Of a DNA stretch of 64,000 nt, positions 12,600 to 24,274 are shown in pieces; positions within the stretch are counted from its first letter, which is position 1, and every line of letters starts with the position of its first letter. The notes under the pieces are model-generated. The model searched no databases. It had not been told where the DNA came from and saw only the letters and a program-made list of their open reading frames with translations. The translations under genes were made by a program, and so were the position numbers. The stretch is taken from contig JXTC01000038.1 in the NCBI GenBank assembly GCA_002914845.1, positions 293,762 through 357,761 of the forward strand, read 5' to 3'. The stretch comes from Trema orientale (taxonomy: Eukaryota > Streptophyta > Magnoliopsida > Rosales > Cannabaceae).

Positions 12600-15500
12600 T
12601 TATATAATAGAATTTTAGTATGCGCTTTATTACTATCTTATTTAGAAACAACTCCTTATTATAATCTGGTCTATCTAATATATTAACATAGAGCCAAAGT
12701 GACCTTTGTTGCACATTGATAGAAATCTAGACCTATCAATGATAATCATATCAACATATTCAATAACATAGATCAAGTATGGATGTATGGCATGGAAATT
12801 ACATACAATGTGATCTAATATGTCTATTTCTAACTAGCCCTACTTAATGATTCTAATAAATCAACATTAGTCTTTGACTTTATGCTAAGCTGCAATAGAA
12901 GGAAAATAAAATATAAATTTAGAATATGAAAAAAAACCATCATTACTTTATTGATATCAAACAATTAATGTGTCAATTACAAAATACCATCTAAAATCTA
13001 ACTCCCACTAAATCTACATATCTTTAAATAGTATAACACCCATACGAGCAGTATGCTCATAAAACATCTTAGGTGGTAAACTTTTGGTGAGCAAACCCGC
13101 TATCATGGAGTTAGTGCTAATATATTTTATAAAAACTTAGTGACTCTAAACTGTCTCTTTAATAAGTAGAAACTTGATGTCTATATGCTTAGACTTTGAG
13201 GAGCTTTTGTTGTTGTTAGAATATAGAACAATGGCCTTATTATCATAATATATCTTCAATGGTCTTTCAATGCCATCAACTATTCACAGCCCAGTGATAA
13301 AGTTCCACAGTCATATCTCTTGATTTGATGTCTTAGGATAAGCTATAAACTCAGCCTCTATAGTAAAAAAAATTGTGAGTGTCTGCTTAACATTCTTCTA
13401 TAAGATAGCTCTTTCTTGCTATCCAGGTATTCAGCAAAATCAGAGCAAGAATACCCCTAATAAGTGAGTATGTAATCTTTTGTTTTCTATAAATATCGTA
13501 GAATCCTCTTTGCTGCTATCCAGTAATCTATACCAAGGTTGCTAAGATATCTGACTAGTATTCCTATTATGTATGCTATATCTAGATGCATACATACCTC
13601 AGCATACATAAGACTTCCTACTACAAATGCGTAGGAGATCTTCTGCATTTCCTTAGCTTCAATATCATTCTTGGGGTATTGATTAAGACTAAATTTATCA
13701 CCCTTAGGAATGGGTGAATTTCCTGGGGAACAATTCCTCATGCCAAATATTTCAGGCACCTTATTGATATAGCTATTTTGTGATAACCCAAAAATACCTC
13801 GAGAGTGACCTCAGTGTATCTATATTCCTAATACAAAAGAAGCATCCCCAAGATCTTTCGTTTCAAAATTGTTTGATAGAAATCTCTTAGTTTAGTATAT
13901 TATACCTATATCGTTGCTTGCCAAAATGGAAAAAGCATGTCATCAACATACAAGACCAGGAAGATGTATTTGCTCCCATTAAACTTATGATAAATACATC
14001 TATCTACTAAATTTTCCTTAAAACTAAATGAGGAAGTGACTTGATGGAATTGTTAATACTATTGATGGAAAGCTTGCTTAAGACCATAGATAGATTTCTT
14101 TAGTCTATATATCATAGACTTTAGATCTCTAATTATAAAGTTTTCTGGCTTTACCACATGTATCATTTCCTCAATATCACCATTGAGAAATACAGACTTT
14201 ACATCTATCTAATGCAGCTCTAAAGTCACTAGTGCCATGATTATTTTAAAAGAGTTCTTTGATGCAACTAGAGAGAAAGTCTCTTTGTAATCGATACCTT
14301 CCTTTTGAGTAAAAGTCTTGGCAATAAGATGAGTCTTATATCTCTCGATATTGCCTTTCGAATCCCTCTTGGTTTTAAATATCCATTTACAACCAATGGA
14401 TTTCTTTCTTTCAGGCAATTCGACAAGATTTCAAACATCATTGTCCTTTATGGACTTCATCTTATTCTTCATGGTATTGATCCACTGTTGGGATTTAGAA
14501 CTTTGTTTAGCTTAAGAGAAATTGATTAGAATATTTTCTACTCATGTATCAAACTCATGTCCTTGGATATAAACATATAATGATCTGGAATTACATTTCT
14601 CCTTTCTTAGTAGATCTTCTTAATAACACGTCCTCTTGAGGTTGTTGAGTTTGCTCATCAAGAGCAATTTTCTTATTTTGGACAGAGAGTTGTTGAATAT
14701 TGTATTGACTGTCCAAATTTGCTTCTTGAATAATATCATGTATAGGAGCTTGATCACCTTCAATGGCAATTATAGGAAGATAAACGAATTCATCTTTAAA
14801 GACAATATTCTTTACCTTATTCCCTCCCTTCCCACTAAACTCTATAGCCTCAAGGAATCCTGCATTCTTCATCTCGAAAAATGACCTTTTAGAGGGATCA
14901 TAAAATTTGAAACCTCTTGACCTTACAGCGTATCCTACAAAGTAGCTGCAAATAGTTCTTGAGTCCAATTTCTTTTCATTTGGCTTGTATGGCCCATCCT
15001 CAGCTGGACAACCTCAGATATGCAAGTGCCTAATGCTAGGCCTCTTGCCTATCTATAGCTTATATGGGATTTTAGCTATTGATTTGCTGGGAACCCTGTT
15101 AAGAATGTAAACTACAAATTTTAATGCTTTATCTTATAGTAATTCAGGTAAAGAAGATGACTAATCATACTTCTCACATATTCTTAAGCGCTCTGTTTCA
15201 TCGCTCAGTAACGTTATTTATGCTAGATTTTTCCTAAATTGTGTATTATGGGACGATTCTGCATTCCTCTAGGAATTGGGCAAAAGGCTCTAGACATTGT
15301 TTTCCTGATCCATCATATCGACTATAGTATTCACTACTACGATCATACTTGATAGTCTTAATTTTCTTGTCGAATTAGTTTTTAACTTAAACTTTGAAAA
15401 CTTTAAATAGGTCCAGAGATTGTGACTTCTCATGAATTAAACATAAGTACTAATAACGAGAGTAATCCTCTATGACTGTGATAAAATACTATTAGCCATT

Positions 15501-17000
15501 CTATGAAGTCGTAAGAAATAGTCCATAAATATCAGTATATATCAGCTCTAAGACACCAGAACTTCTATTATCTCCTAATTTTCTTATGTTTGTATATTTA
15601 TCTTTAATACACTTAACACAGACTGTGAAGTCCGTTAGGAAAAGTTGGTCAAGAACTCCATCTGACACAAATCTTTGTATTCTCTATTTAAAGATATGCC
15701 ATAATCGCTTATGCCATAAGATAGAGATATCCTCAGTTAATTTGTATTCTATTCCATGTTTCTCAACACGCAAGGTTTCATTAAATTAGGTAATTGTATC
15801 TAATTTATAAATATTATCAATCAAGGAACCAATAGTAATAATATTTGAACTTTGAAAAAGACTAAATGCTTTATTTCCAAATGATCAAAAGCAATCAAAT
15901 GTCCAAAGTGGAAATAGAAATTAAATTCTATCTAAATGATGGAACAAAAAATCTCTCATTCAAATCAATAAACAACGGGTCTTTAATTGTAACCTAAATA
16001 AGCCTATGGCCTCCACTTTAGTTGTGTTGTTGTTGCCTACATAGATGAATCTTTCAGCATCACTAGTCAGACAACTCCTAAGGTAACCTTGCATTGACAT
16101 ACTTATGTGAGTAGTGGCACCAGTATCCACCTATTAAAAATAATCGCGTACAAAAGCCAAATTAACTTCACAACAAATAAGTTTGAGATGCCTACCCTTC
16201 TTTATGCGACAAGTAGCGTACTTGGGACATTCCTTCTTCAGATGTCCAGCCTTCTTACAGAAGAAATAGGTAAATTCCTCGTCCAAATTCTTTTGCACCT
16301 TTTGTTGTGAAGTCCCGATTGTACCTCCTTTATCCTTAGTCCTTTTCCTTTTCTTGTCCTGAGTGGTGCTAAGCTAAGTGAGCACTTTCTGTCTTCTCTC
16401 GCTTCAGCCAATCCTTTTCTTCCACATAGTAAGATATGAGCTCATTTAGAGTTCATTTTTCCTTCTGTGTGCTGTAGCTCACTTTGAATTGATTGAATTA
16501 TGCAGGAAGAGAGATAAGAACCAGATGCACAAGCAAGTATTCTGACTACTCTAACTTGAGTGCTTTTAATTTCGAAGCAAGGTTAGACATCTCTATGATC
16601 TACTTCCTGATATTCACTTTTCTTTTATAATATATATAAATGAGATTACCAAGAATGATACTTGTTTCTTTTTTTTTTTCATTTCTTTTGAAATGTTCTG
16701 TAATAATATCAAGGAACACCTTAGCATTTTCCACTTCAGGCATAGCACATCTAATGGTTCCAGGAATAGAATATTTTATGATCATGAGACTCATGCTGTT
16801 ATAACATTTCCACTACTCAAAGTTCTTTGTAGTTGTAGGAGAATTTTCATCTGTAAGAGCAGCATTTTGTTCTATCTAGAGTGCAAGATCTAGATCCATG
16901 CAACCAACCACAATCATAATGTAGTCTTTCTATTTCTCTAAATTTATGCTGTGAAACACATGAATAGAACTTAAGTTGGCAGATATATTCGAAGGAGAAA
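12600..17000 (-). pseudogene. Decayed copia polyprotein region
   Basis: Read on the minus strand, the order is as follows. Gag is at about 17000-16450, with 'VVGCMDLDLAL'-like and 'AKVFLDIITEHFK' words. A knuckle/protease zone lies near 16300-16050. Integrase is at about 16000-14600, ending in the 'CSYFVGYAVRSRGFKFY' C-terminal block. Reverse transcriptase is at about 14420-13480, with 'GCKWIFKTK' and later 'VVGSLMYA...LDIAY'. An RNase H remnant extends toward 12900. Gag-PR-INT-RT-RH order confirms Ty1/copia. The region is a fossil with many breaks. Confidence 0.85.
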
Positions 17001-17499
17001 CTGAGCAACAAACAAAAAACAAAATAACAAGCTCACATCAAAATTATGTCATAAACTAAGTATACAAGACAATGATATACTAGCATGACATTAAATAAAT
17101 AAGTGTATAAGGTGGACTCCATCACAAGATACCCAAAATAACATTAATATTTAGTCTTTGGACAAAAATATTAACTATAAGTGTGTACTCTCAACGTAAC
17201 AATTAAATATTAACAATAAATCCTGCTAAACAATAAGTCTTTCTTTGGACCGACATATTGCTCGCATAAAGATTTAATAATTATCACATATTTTACTACG
17301 GCAAGTGTATCCATTGCTCCGCCAAATAACAATCATCCTTTGGGCCGATCATTATCTGCATGATCAATAAACACATACACCTAAATATTCCTAAACAAAT
17401 AAGTCTATATAATAGAGGTTACTTTGACAACATATTATTTTAACTCAATTGTCTCGAATATTCGACAAATAGTGCAAAGAAAAATAACCAAAGTGCACA

Positions 17500-18241
17500 A
17501 ATAGAATCTGAAATTTTCAATGCATGAAAAATTGGTTGACCGACTGAGTTTATGCACTTTTGTCAACTCTTAAGACCGAATAGAGTTTTCAATAGATAAA
17601 GTATGAGTTAATTAACTTTAGAGAGGTGGGGTAAATTAATCTTGATTGGTCAAATTTTGGGTTGGTACTCTATGAATCGGGCCAAAAACAACCTGAATCA
17701 CCAAAAACATGACCACAAAACTTAAGTCAAGTCAAAAGTTGACCTTTGTTGTTGGACGAGCTAGTGATGTGGTGCTAGTGAGCTGGCAATATGGTGCTGA
17801 GCCCTGGAAATAGTTCTTCAAATCAACATTTTAGCACTGCAATGCTAGCAATCTAGCATTGCGATACTGAGTTTTTGGATGTCCAGGGACTGGCGCTATG
17901 GCACTGGTTCTAATACTTTACGCCTCAAAGTATCGAGGACTCAATGTTGTAGTACCAGAAGGCTGGCCGCGTGGCACTAGGTCGTGATTCTGTAGAAAAA
18001 TTGCCTAATTCAAAAATCGGGCAACTAACTCCTAGCACCTCAAATTCGCAATGTTATCATTTAGTTACACTCTTTATGGCCTAAAACCTAGAATTTAACC
18101 CTCAAACACTTAATGTCTAAGCAAAATCATGTAAGTTTCATAAATCATATATGTTATATCTAAACCTAAAAAACCAAATAAGAAAAGATATTAAAAACTA
18201 GAGACATGCATAATTTATCCTAACAATTTAACATGGATTCC
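17500..18241 (-). other. Untranslated leader of the old copia element
   Basis: About 0.7 kb lies between the primer-binding site and the first gag similarity. It contains repeated words built on GTGCTAGTG, GCAATCTAGCA, GGCGCTATGGCACT and GGCACTAGG (17760-17990), and is GC-richer than its surroundings. No protein similarity was recognised. Confidence 0.5.
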
Positions 18242-18253
18242 CCTCTAATACCA
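18242..18253 (-). other. Primer-binding site remnant
   Basis: The plus strand reads CCTCTAATACCA, one letter class away from GCTCTGATACCA, the initiator-Met site. It lies 2 bases from the start of the 5' LTR. It marks the internal edge and the minus orientation. Confidence 0.7.
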
Positions 18254-18727
18254 CCTATTAGACATAAATTAAGGATTGATTCAACCTAGACATTTTTGAA
18301 ATTGTTCATGTCAAATCATAAAAATAAAAAAAGAATTTGCTGAGAAATTATGACTAACCTAAGTCTATAGCGAAGAAAGGATGAACACAAAGACTTAATC
18401 AAAATCACGAAAGCGACTGATGATTGAGAACTTAAGAGTTAGAGATATTCCACATCCAAATCATTCTAGCATGCTCAACAGATTCTCTCTATGTTGATAG
18501 AGCGAAAGAGGAGAGCATATGTATTAGATTTGACTTGAGGACCAAAATGCTATAGTTTTAACTTGGGGTTTTAAGGATTTTACGGTGAAAAGCAAAAAAA
18601 ATTACAAATATACGGTGCTCTAAAATAATTAAGTTTACATATGGTACGTGATTGTCATTTTTGCAAAAAAAGTGAAAAAGATGGAGTGAGTTATATATTA
18701 GAAAATATGATATGTAAACAGTGAAAT

Positions 18728-18795
18728 AAGCTGGTTTAGTGGTTTAGCTCTAGATATAGGTACTTTTGTGTCCCAGTCAATTGTTCAAATCCCAC
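18728..18795 (+). other. tRNA-like (pol III A/B box) segment in element A
   Basis: CTGGTTTAGTGGTTTAGC resembles an A box, and GTTCAAATCCC at 18783-18793 is a near-consensus B box about 45 bases later. A homologous position in element B holds a similar pair. It is not a functional tRNA: it has no cloverleaf I can draw. Confidence 0.45.
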
Positions 18796-18977
18796 ACCTT
18801 CATTTCAAATTTTATTTTTATTTATTTTTTGAGTTTTAGCTTTTGTATCCTTTTTTTTCGTTTAACTTTGGTCTTCTTTTTTTTTTTTTTTTTTNTCCCC
18901 TTTTTTTTCTTTTTTTTTTTTACATATTTTAATTATTTTTTCCTCTCTCTTTTTTTTTGTAAAATTTTAATGAATGG

Positions 18978-19115
18978 GCCACATACTCTTTTTCTTTTCT
19001 TTTACTATATTTAGTACTTTTTTCCTTTCTTTTTTTTTTTTGAGGAGCCACATACTCTTTTTCTTTTCTTTTACTATATTTATTCTTCTTTATTTTATTT
19101 AAACTTTTTTTGGAA
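18978..19115. repeat. 69-bp tandem duplication in T-rich tract
   Basis: GCCACATACTCTTTTTCTTT starts at 18978 and again at 19047, each followed by TCTTTTACTATATTTA. A similar GAGCCGTATGC...GAGTCATATGCTCC pair occurs in element B near 25765-25830. The single unresolved base at 18895 sits in the poly-T run just upstream. Confidence 0.8.
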
Positions 19116-19374
19116 TAGAAGGAGCTACTTTTTCTTTTTCTTAGGGACATCATGAGGTTGTATTTTTTTTCTTCAAGTTTTAATAAATGAGGAAAATATG
19201 TTTTCTACTTATTGTTTAATTCTTTTTTTTAAGAATTATTTTTCTTTTTATTGACTTTTTAATTATTGTTATCATAGAAATTGAGAAGTCATTAGATTGA
19301 AACCAGTTTTTTTCTAAGTTACCATATAAGTAACTATCTTAGCAAATAACAACTATTTCATAAACTATGATAAT

Positions 19375-20880
19375 CATTTAGGTTACTGGTTACTGGTAAT
19401 CAATCTAGTTATTATTTTTTTACACTTGTGGCTAGTTATAAGATTAGTGGCATTTTTAGATTGATGACTAGTTATAAGACTAGTGACTAATAGCCAATTT
19501 ATTTAATGGTTGCCAATTACTGACTAATATAATTACTAGTAACCTGATTTCTGGTTACTGGTTTCTGGTTACTTCTTCCTCTAGTTATTGGTAACGAGTT
19601 ACTAATCTGGCTACTACTAACTAATATTATTACTAGTTACTACTTACTAGTTATTAGTAACGACTAGTAATGAGTTACCAATTTGGTTATTTATCACTGA
19701 TTTAGTTACTAATTTTAAGACTGATGGCTACTTATCAGTTGTAAGGTTAGTGACTATACCACATTAGTAATAAAATTGGTAATAAAATTGGTGATTAGAA
19801 ACTGGTTACCAATAACCAAATTAGAACTAGTTTTCAAACTAGTGCTAACACCAAAAAAAAAAAAAACACTTTTTTTCCTCACTCTATGCATATCAATGGC
19901 AATAAATAATAAAATTCTTGATCAAATTAGCATCACTGCATCATAACAACCCAGGAAATAAGCACTTCTAAACTATAGTGACAAGTTACTAGCTTTTAGA
20001 ATAATAATTGGTAACTAGTTTGAGTTTGTAAACTAGTGGCTAATTACCATTGGTAATCAATCTGGTTACTACTATTCAATGTTGTTACTAATTACTCAGA
20101 TTACAAATTACTAATTTGGTTATTGTCTATGAGTCCCTCAAAGGTAACTAGTTATTAGTTTTCAAACTGGTGCCTGGTTAGTCGTTGCTAGTAGTGCTAG
20201 TATAAAGGACTAATTCCTGAAAATTACTAGTTTCTCGTTGCCACTATAAACTTGATTGTTACTAGTTTTATAGTTTTTGATTATTGATTGGATTGGTTAC
20301 TCGTTATTGGTTTCTAGAAACTAGTCTTGTGACTTCTAAGTTAGTTATTATTTATGAGTAATTTGGTAACTAGTTATTAGTTTCTAGACTAATTCTTGGT
20401 TATTAGTTGCTAGTAATGCTAATATAAATGACTAATTACTAGAAATTAGTTACTAGTTTTTTGTTACTTCTATAAACTTGATTTTGACTGGTTTTGTAAT
20501 TTTTGGTTACTAATTAGATTGGTTACTAATTATTGGTTCTTGGTTACCAGTTTTGTGACTTCCAAATTAGTTTCTAGTTTTTGGTTATCATTAACTAATT
20601 TAATTACTAGTTACTCTGTTTACTAATTACTAATCTGGTTACCAATATAAATCCGGTTACTAGTTTCCAAAAATATGGCTCGTTACAAAGACTAATAACT
20701 AGTTACTAGTTATTATTTACTAGTAACCAGATTGGTTACCAATTACTATTTACCTATTGCTAGTTATTATTTACTAGTAACAAGATTGGTTATCAATTAC
20801 TATTTACCTAATTAGAGCTACCAATTACTACCAACAATGATTACCAATTATCATAAACTAGCTACTTTTCTACCTGAGCA
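19375..20880. repeat. GGTTACT/AGTAACC palindromic tandem array (element A)
   Basis: About 1.5 kb is composed almost wholly of variants of GTTACTAGT, GGTTACTGGTTAC, AGTAACCA and ACTAGTTACTAGTTACC. The units run on both strands, so each neighbourhood is close to self-complementary. No fixed long period is obvious by eye. There is no ORF. It looks like slippage or unequal-exchange amplification of a 10-20 bp inverted motif. Confidence 0.85.
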
Positions 20881-22390
20881 TGATTTTATATCTTCAGAAT
20901 AACTTCAATCCATAAAAGAATCCAGCAACATAAAATCATACAATAAAAGGAAAAGGTAGTTAAAGTAACACCAAAACTAATTTTAAAAGAAATATACTAA
21001 ATTAACAAGCCCAAATTGGTCAAGGCATTTGGATGATCGCACATTTAAGATCCTCAATTGTTGATGGAGTGATGAAGTGAGTAAGTGTGTACATTAAGAT
21101 AACCAATAAAAAAAAATCTTCAAATATCAAATACAATCATAATATAAGAATATACATGATAAAAAGAAAAAAAAATACATACAAGATAAAAAGAAAAAAA
21201 AATACACTATAAAATTTAAACTTAATAAATAAGAATAACATCATGGGAACAACAAGCATTAATGAAAGATGAAAAAATTAGTTCGAAGCTGTGACGTCAT
21301 CAAACGCAACCACAGACTCATAGGCTTATGAATGAGATCCCATTCATATTGCACAATCCATATCTTTTAACATTACGGGGTCTAATAACTATACTTGCAT
21401 CAATCTTTAATTGTATCATACCGAGCTAAAACAAGTCTTAGGAATTGGATAATAGAATTAATTATCTCAATAATTTAGAATCACAATCCAAAGTTTGCAT
21501 AGCTGATTAAGTTGGGCAATGTATTTACATTCTATAATAGTACTTGCTCTGTATAAAAAAAAAAAAAAAAAAAGAAGTAAAACACCATAAGCACTTACAT
21601 GCCTAAAACCAAGCTTCTCCAAAATTAAGAATAAACATCATATTGAGGCTAATTGTGCATAACATATGTGCAAATCGCCAACCCAAATAATCAATCAAAA
21701 AGGGAAAAAAAAAGTGTTAACCAAATTATAAATTCATAGCTCAAAAGAACTCTAACCCCCAAATTTAACCTCTTATATATCACGATGATGTTGCAATCTC
21801 TGTCTTAAGTTAGTGGATTCAAAGCTCGAAACACAGGATCTATGGCAATCGGATCCTCAACAAGAAACAAGATTGGAGTAATCCATGGCAAACGAAGACC
21901 GAGTCTATACAGATTCGAGTCTAGGTCGTCGACGAGTTTAGAGGACTCCAAAGCTTCTATAGCTCATCTAAAGAAAAAAAACAGCAAGAAGAAGAAAAAT
22001 ACGATGGAGAGAGAGAGAACTTAACTGAAAATCGAACAAAATGGAGCAAAAGTCGTCCATGGCAACGACTTGGGTGAGAGAGAACACATGGAGAGGTTTT
22101 AGAGGCATGTGAGAGAAATATAGTATTTCTCTAAAAAGGATTGTAGGCCAAAAATAAAAAACATGATACGATATATATGTTTTTTTTTTTTTAAAAGACC
22201 GTGTATATCTTCATTTCCCCTTTTAACTTTATATATACTAACACTCAATTGAGGCCCCATCAGTCATAAAACTAATAGGTCTCTACATATTACAAAGTCT
22301 ATACATGGTTAGTTATTTCTTGAGTCCATAAATTAGATCACTAAATGACCTATTTAATTAAAATAGCCTAAATTAATATACTTCTTATTA

Positions 22391-22802
22391 TGGATTTTTA
22401 GTCAAATGGCCAAATTTTGGATCATATTTTGTAAAATAACCGTTTTTCAAACACTATTAAAAATTAGCTTAATTTTGAAAATTATTTAAAAAAATGACGG
22501 TTTTTCATATTTAGTATATCATTTTTTCATTTTTTGAAAATTGATTTACTTTACAAAAAATTGATTTACTTTATTTAGTGTATAGAAATATATTGATTTA
22601 TTTTTGAAAATTGATTTATTTTTTAAAAAATTGATTTACTATTTTAAAAATTGATTTATTTTATAAAAAAAAATAGATCAACTAAAAATTGATTATTTAT
22701 CAAAATAAAATTATAAAACGATCATTTATTATATATGTGTAAAAAAAACAAGTATTTTTTAAATTAATCTTTAAAAAAAGGTCATTTCTTATAAATAATC
22801 TT
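22391..22802. mobile_element. MITE nested in the split copia LTR
   Basis: A 412-bp AT-rich insert. The left end GGATTTTTAGTCAAATGGCCAAATTTTG aligns with the reverse complement of the right end (GATTATTTATAAGAAATGACCTTTTTTT). LTR sequence resumes after it. The flanks TTCTTATTA and TTGTTATTA match at 8 of 9 positions, consistent with a 9-bp target duplication (Mutator type). The interior is mainly repeated AAAATTGATTTA words. Confidence 0.6.
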
Positions 22803-22852
22803 GTTATTAAATCATATAAGCCCACAATTACGAAATAAAACCCAACATTACC

Positions 22853-23567
22853 CAGTTAAAATTCTTTTTACATGTCCCTAGTACTAATTAATTTCTCTAG
22901 CTGTATCATTGACACTGTTATGACAATAGGACATCAAAATCTTATAAATGACAAACAAGTGAGAAACCTACCCCAACTAGAACTTGGAAATAAAAGTCAC
23001 GTTTTCTAATTTGGTTTTATTGCTTCCCAATATTAATATAATATTCATTTGGGGCCTTCGATTGCGTGGTTTCAGCCACCACATAATTATTTCAATTTTA
23101 TTTGGTATTTAATTTAATTAAAATGTGTTGCAAGCACAAGGACTTCATGGTTTCATTATCTCCGTGACTTCGTCAGCGTCTTTTGTTACACACCACAAAA
23201 ATTAGTCTTCTTCGGTATGCTATTCCATCCTTTTATTAATTCTTCTTTATTAAAGTTTCTCTTTTTTTGTTAGAAACCATTGAACTTTTTAGAGCTACGA
23301 ATTAACTTGAAATAGTATGAAAATAGATTTATTTTTTCTGTTTTTATGATCAAACAATAGATTATTTCAAAAATTCAAACGTTACCATTTATAATTAAAA
23401 CTCTCAGTTAGGACACCTTCTGTTTATAAACATGGCAATATATATGCCCCTTTTCCTTTTATTTAATAACAAACTTCAAAATAAAAAACTTAAAAAAAAA
23501 AACAGAAGAGAAATTATTTTTATTAAATTCATAGAAAAAAAATACAGAGAAAATTTTACTTTTAATG
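22853..23567. other. Intergenic, no gene seen
   Basis: AT-rich spacer between the copia target duplication and the next element. No ORF or repeat termini were recognised. Confidence 0.6.
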
Positions 23568-23934
23568 TTAATTTTTCAATAAAATTGAAAAATTCTAGAT
23601 TTTAAAATTGTTTGAAAAATCCAGATTTTAATCAGAAAAATACAGTTTTAAAAGTATTTGGAAAAATACCACTTTTTATTAATTGATGAGATACTTAGGT
23701 AACTGGTCAAATTACCTACTGGTTACTTTAAGTAACTATGTTGATTACTCCAAGTAATCTAACTAGTTACCACGAATATCATTGAAAAATACCAATTTTG
23801 AAAAAAAAAATTTTAAATACTTATTAAAAGTATTATTTTTATGGAAAAAACTTGTAAAAAGTCTAAACCAATTCGGCATTTTTCAAAAAATTTGGCCCAT
23901 TTAGAATTTTTCAAATTTTGAAAAATTTAGGTAG
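23568..23934. mobile_element. Foldback element with short GGTAAC core (element C)
   Basis: This is almost one large inverted repeat. Left-arm words ATTTTTCAATAAAATTGAAA, AATTCTAGAT, TTTGAAAAATCC and AAAAGTATTT recur in reverse complement in the right arm (CAAATTTTGAAAAATTTAGG, TTAGAATTTTTC, GGCATTTTTCAAA, AAATACTTATTAAAA). The centre (23698-23775) holds GGTAACTGG, CTGGTTAC, AGTAACTATG, AGTAATC and ACTAGTTACC, the same motif that fills the large arrays of elements A and B. It has no coding sequence. Confidence 0.6.
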
Positions 23935-24206
23935 ATGACCAATATTTAAATTTGATTAAGTAGATGTCAACTTTTTAAATTTTATAGTAAAATGTCCAAG
24001 TATATATATTTTTGCACTTAGTAGATATACTTATCCACCAATTTCAGTTAATATACTAAAATATACTGAGTATATGAATTTTTATGTTTGATATATAATA
24101 TTTTACGCTTGGTATATAAATATGTATACTGAATATTTTGCTATAATATTTGAAAAATAGACATTTATTTAAATTAGGCCCACAATTTGGTCATTTTTCT
24201 ATAAAG
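23925..24206. mobile_element. Small TIR element (MITE)
   Basis: The left end AGATGACCAATATTTAAATTTG... then ATTTTATAGTAAAATGTCC pairs with the reverse complement of the right end (AAATGACCAAATTGTGGGCC... then ATATTATAGCAAAATATTC). The TIRs are about 65 bp. It abuts or slightly overlaps foldback element C. The interior has 'ATATACTGAGTATATGA' words also seen in the MITE at 32925-33385, so the two are probably related. Confidence 0.5.
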
Positions 24207-24274
24207 CTCCTCAGATTTTGGTACTTTGGGCCTAGAATTTTTTAAGAATCTCCAAAAAAAAAAATAGGGTTTTG

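Larger units (their letters stand above)
18493..22243. mobile_element. TIR element A carrying a GTTAC/GTAAC array, nested in the copia LTR
   Basis: This 3.75-kb segment interrupts the LTR. The left subterminal sequence (about 18618-18655, AAATATACGGTGCTCTAAAAT then CATATGGTACGTGA) matches the reverse complement of the right end (about 22165-22215, complement ATACACGGTCTTTTAAAA then CATATATATCGTATCATG). Order from left: a tRNA-like segment, long T-rich tracts, a 1.5-kb array of near-palindromic GGTTACT/AGTAACC words, AT-rich filler, and a GC-richer end (21830-22090). It has no transposase ORF. Element B at 25495-29165 has the same order of parts and similar ends. About 100 bp at the far left (18493-18600) has no counterpart in B, and no clear target duplication was found. 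Confidence 0.7.
12142..22847 (-). mobile_element. Old Ty1/copia element with nested insertions in its 5' LTR
   Basis: Complete insertion on the minus strand. The 3' LTR is at 12142-12562, the internal region at 12563-18255, and the 5' LTR at 18256-22847, the latter split by two later insertions. The perfect 5-bp target duplication TTACC is at 12137-12141 and 22848-22852. Without the inserts the element is about 6.5 kb. The two LTRs differ at very roughly one base in five by eye. At commonly used plant LTR rates that suggests an age in the range of several to more than ten million years. The coding region is heavily decayed, with many breaks. I do not assign the copia lineage. Confidence 0.9.
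18256..22847 (-). repeat. 5' LTR of the old copia element, split in three
   Basis: LTR sequence is present at about 18256-18492, 22244-22390 and 22803-22847. These three pieces together match the intact 3' LTR in order (about 430 bp). The intervening pieces are a 3.75-kb TIR element and a 0.4-kb MITE. The right end reads CCCAACA and is followed by the target duplication TTACC. Confidence 0.85.

Noticed and set aside
18728-18795. tRNA gene
   Set aside because: A/B-box words are present but there is no acceptor stem, anticodon arm or full cloverleaf. The same applies to 25680-25745 and 6200-6290.
18766-19014. 82-codon Phe-rich open frame
   Set aside because: Translation of poly-T tracts in element A that includes an unresolved base.
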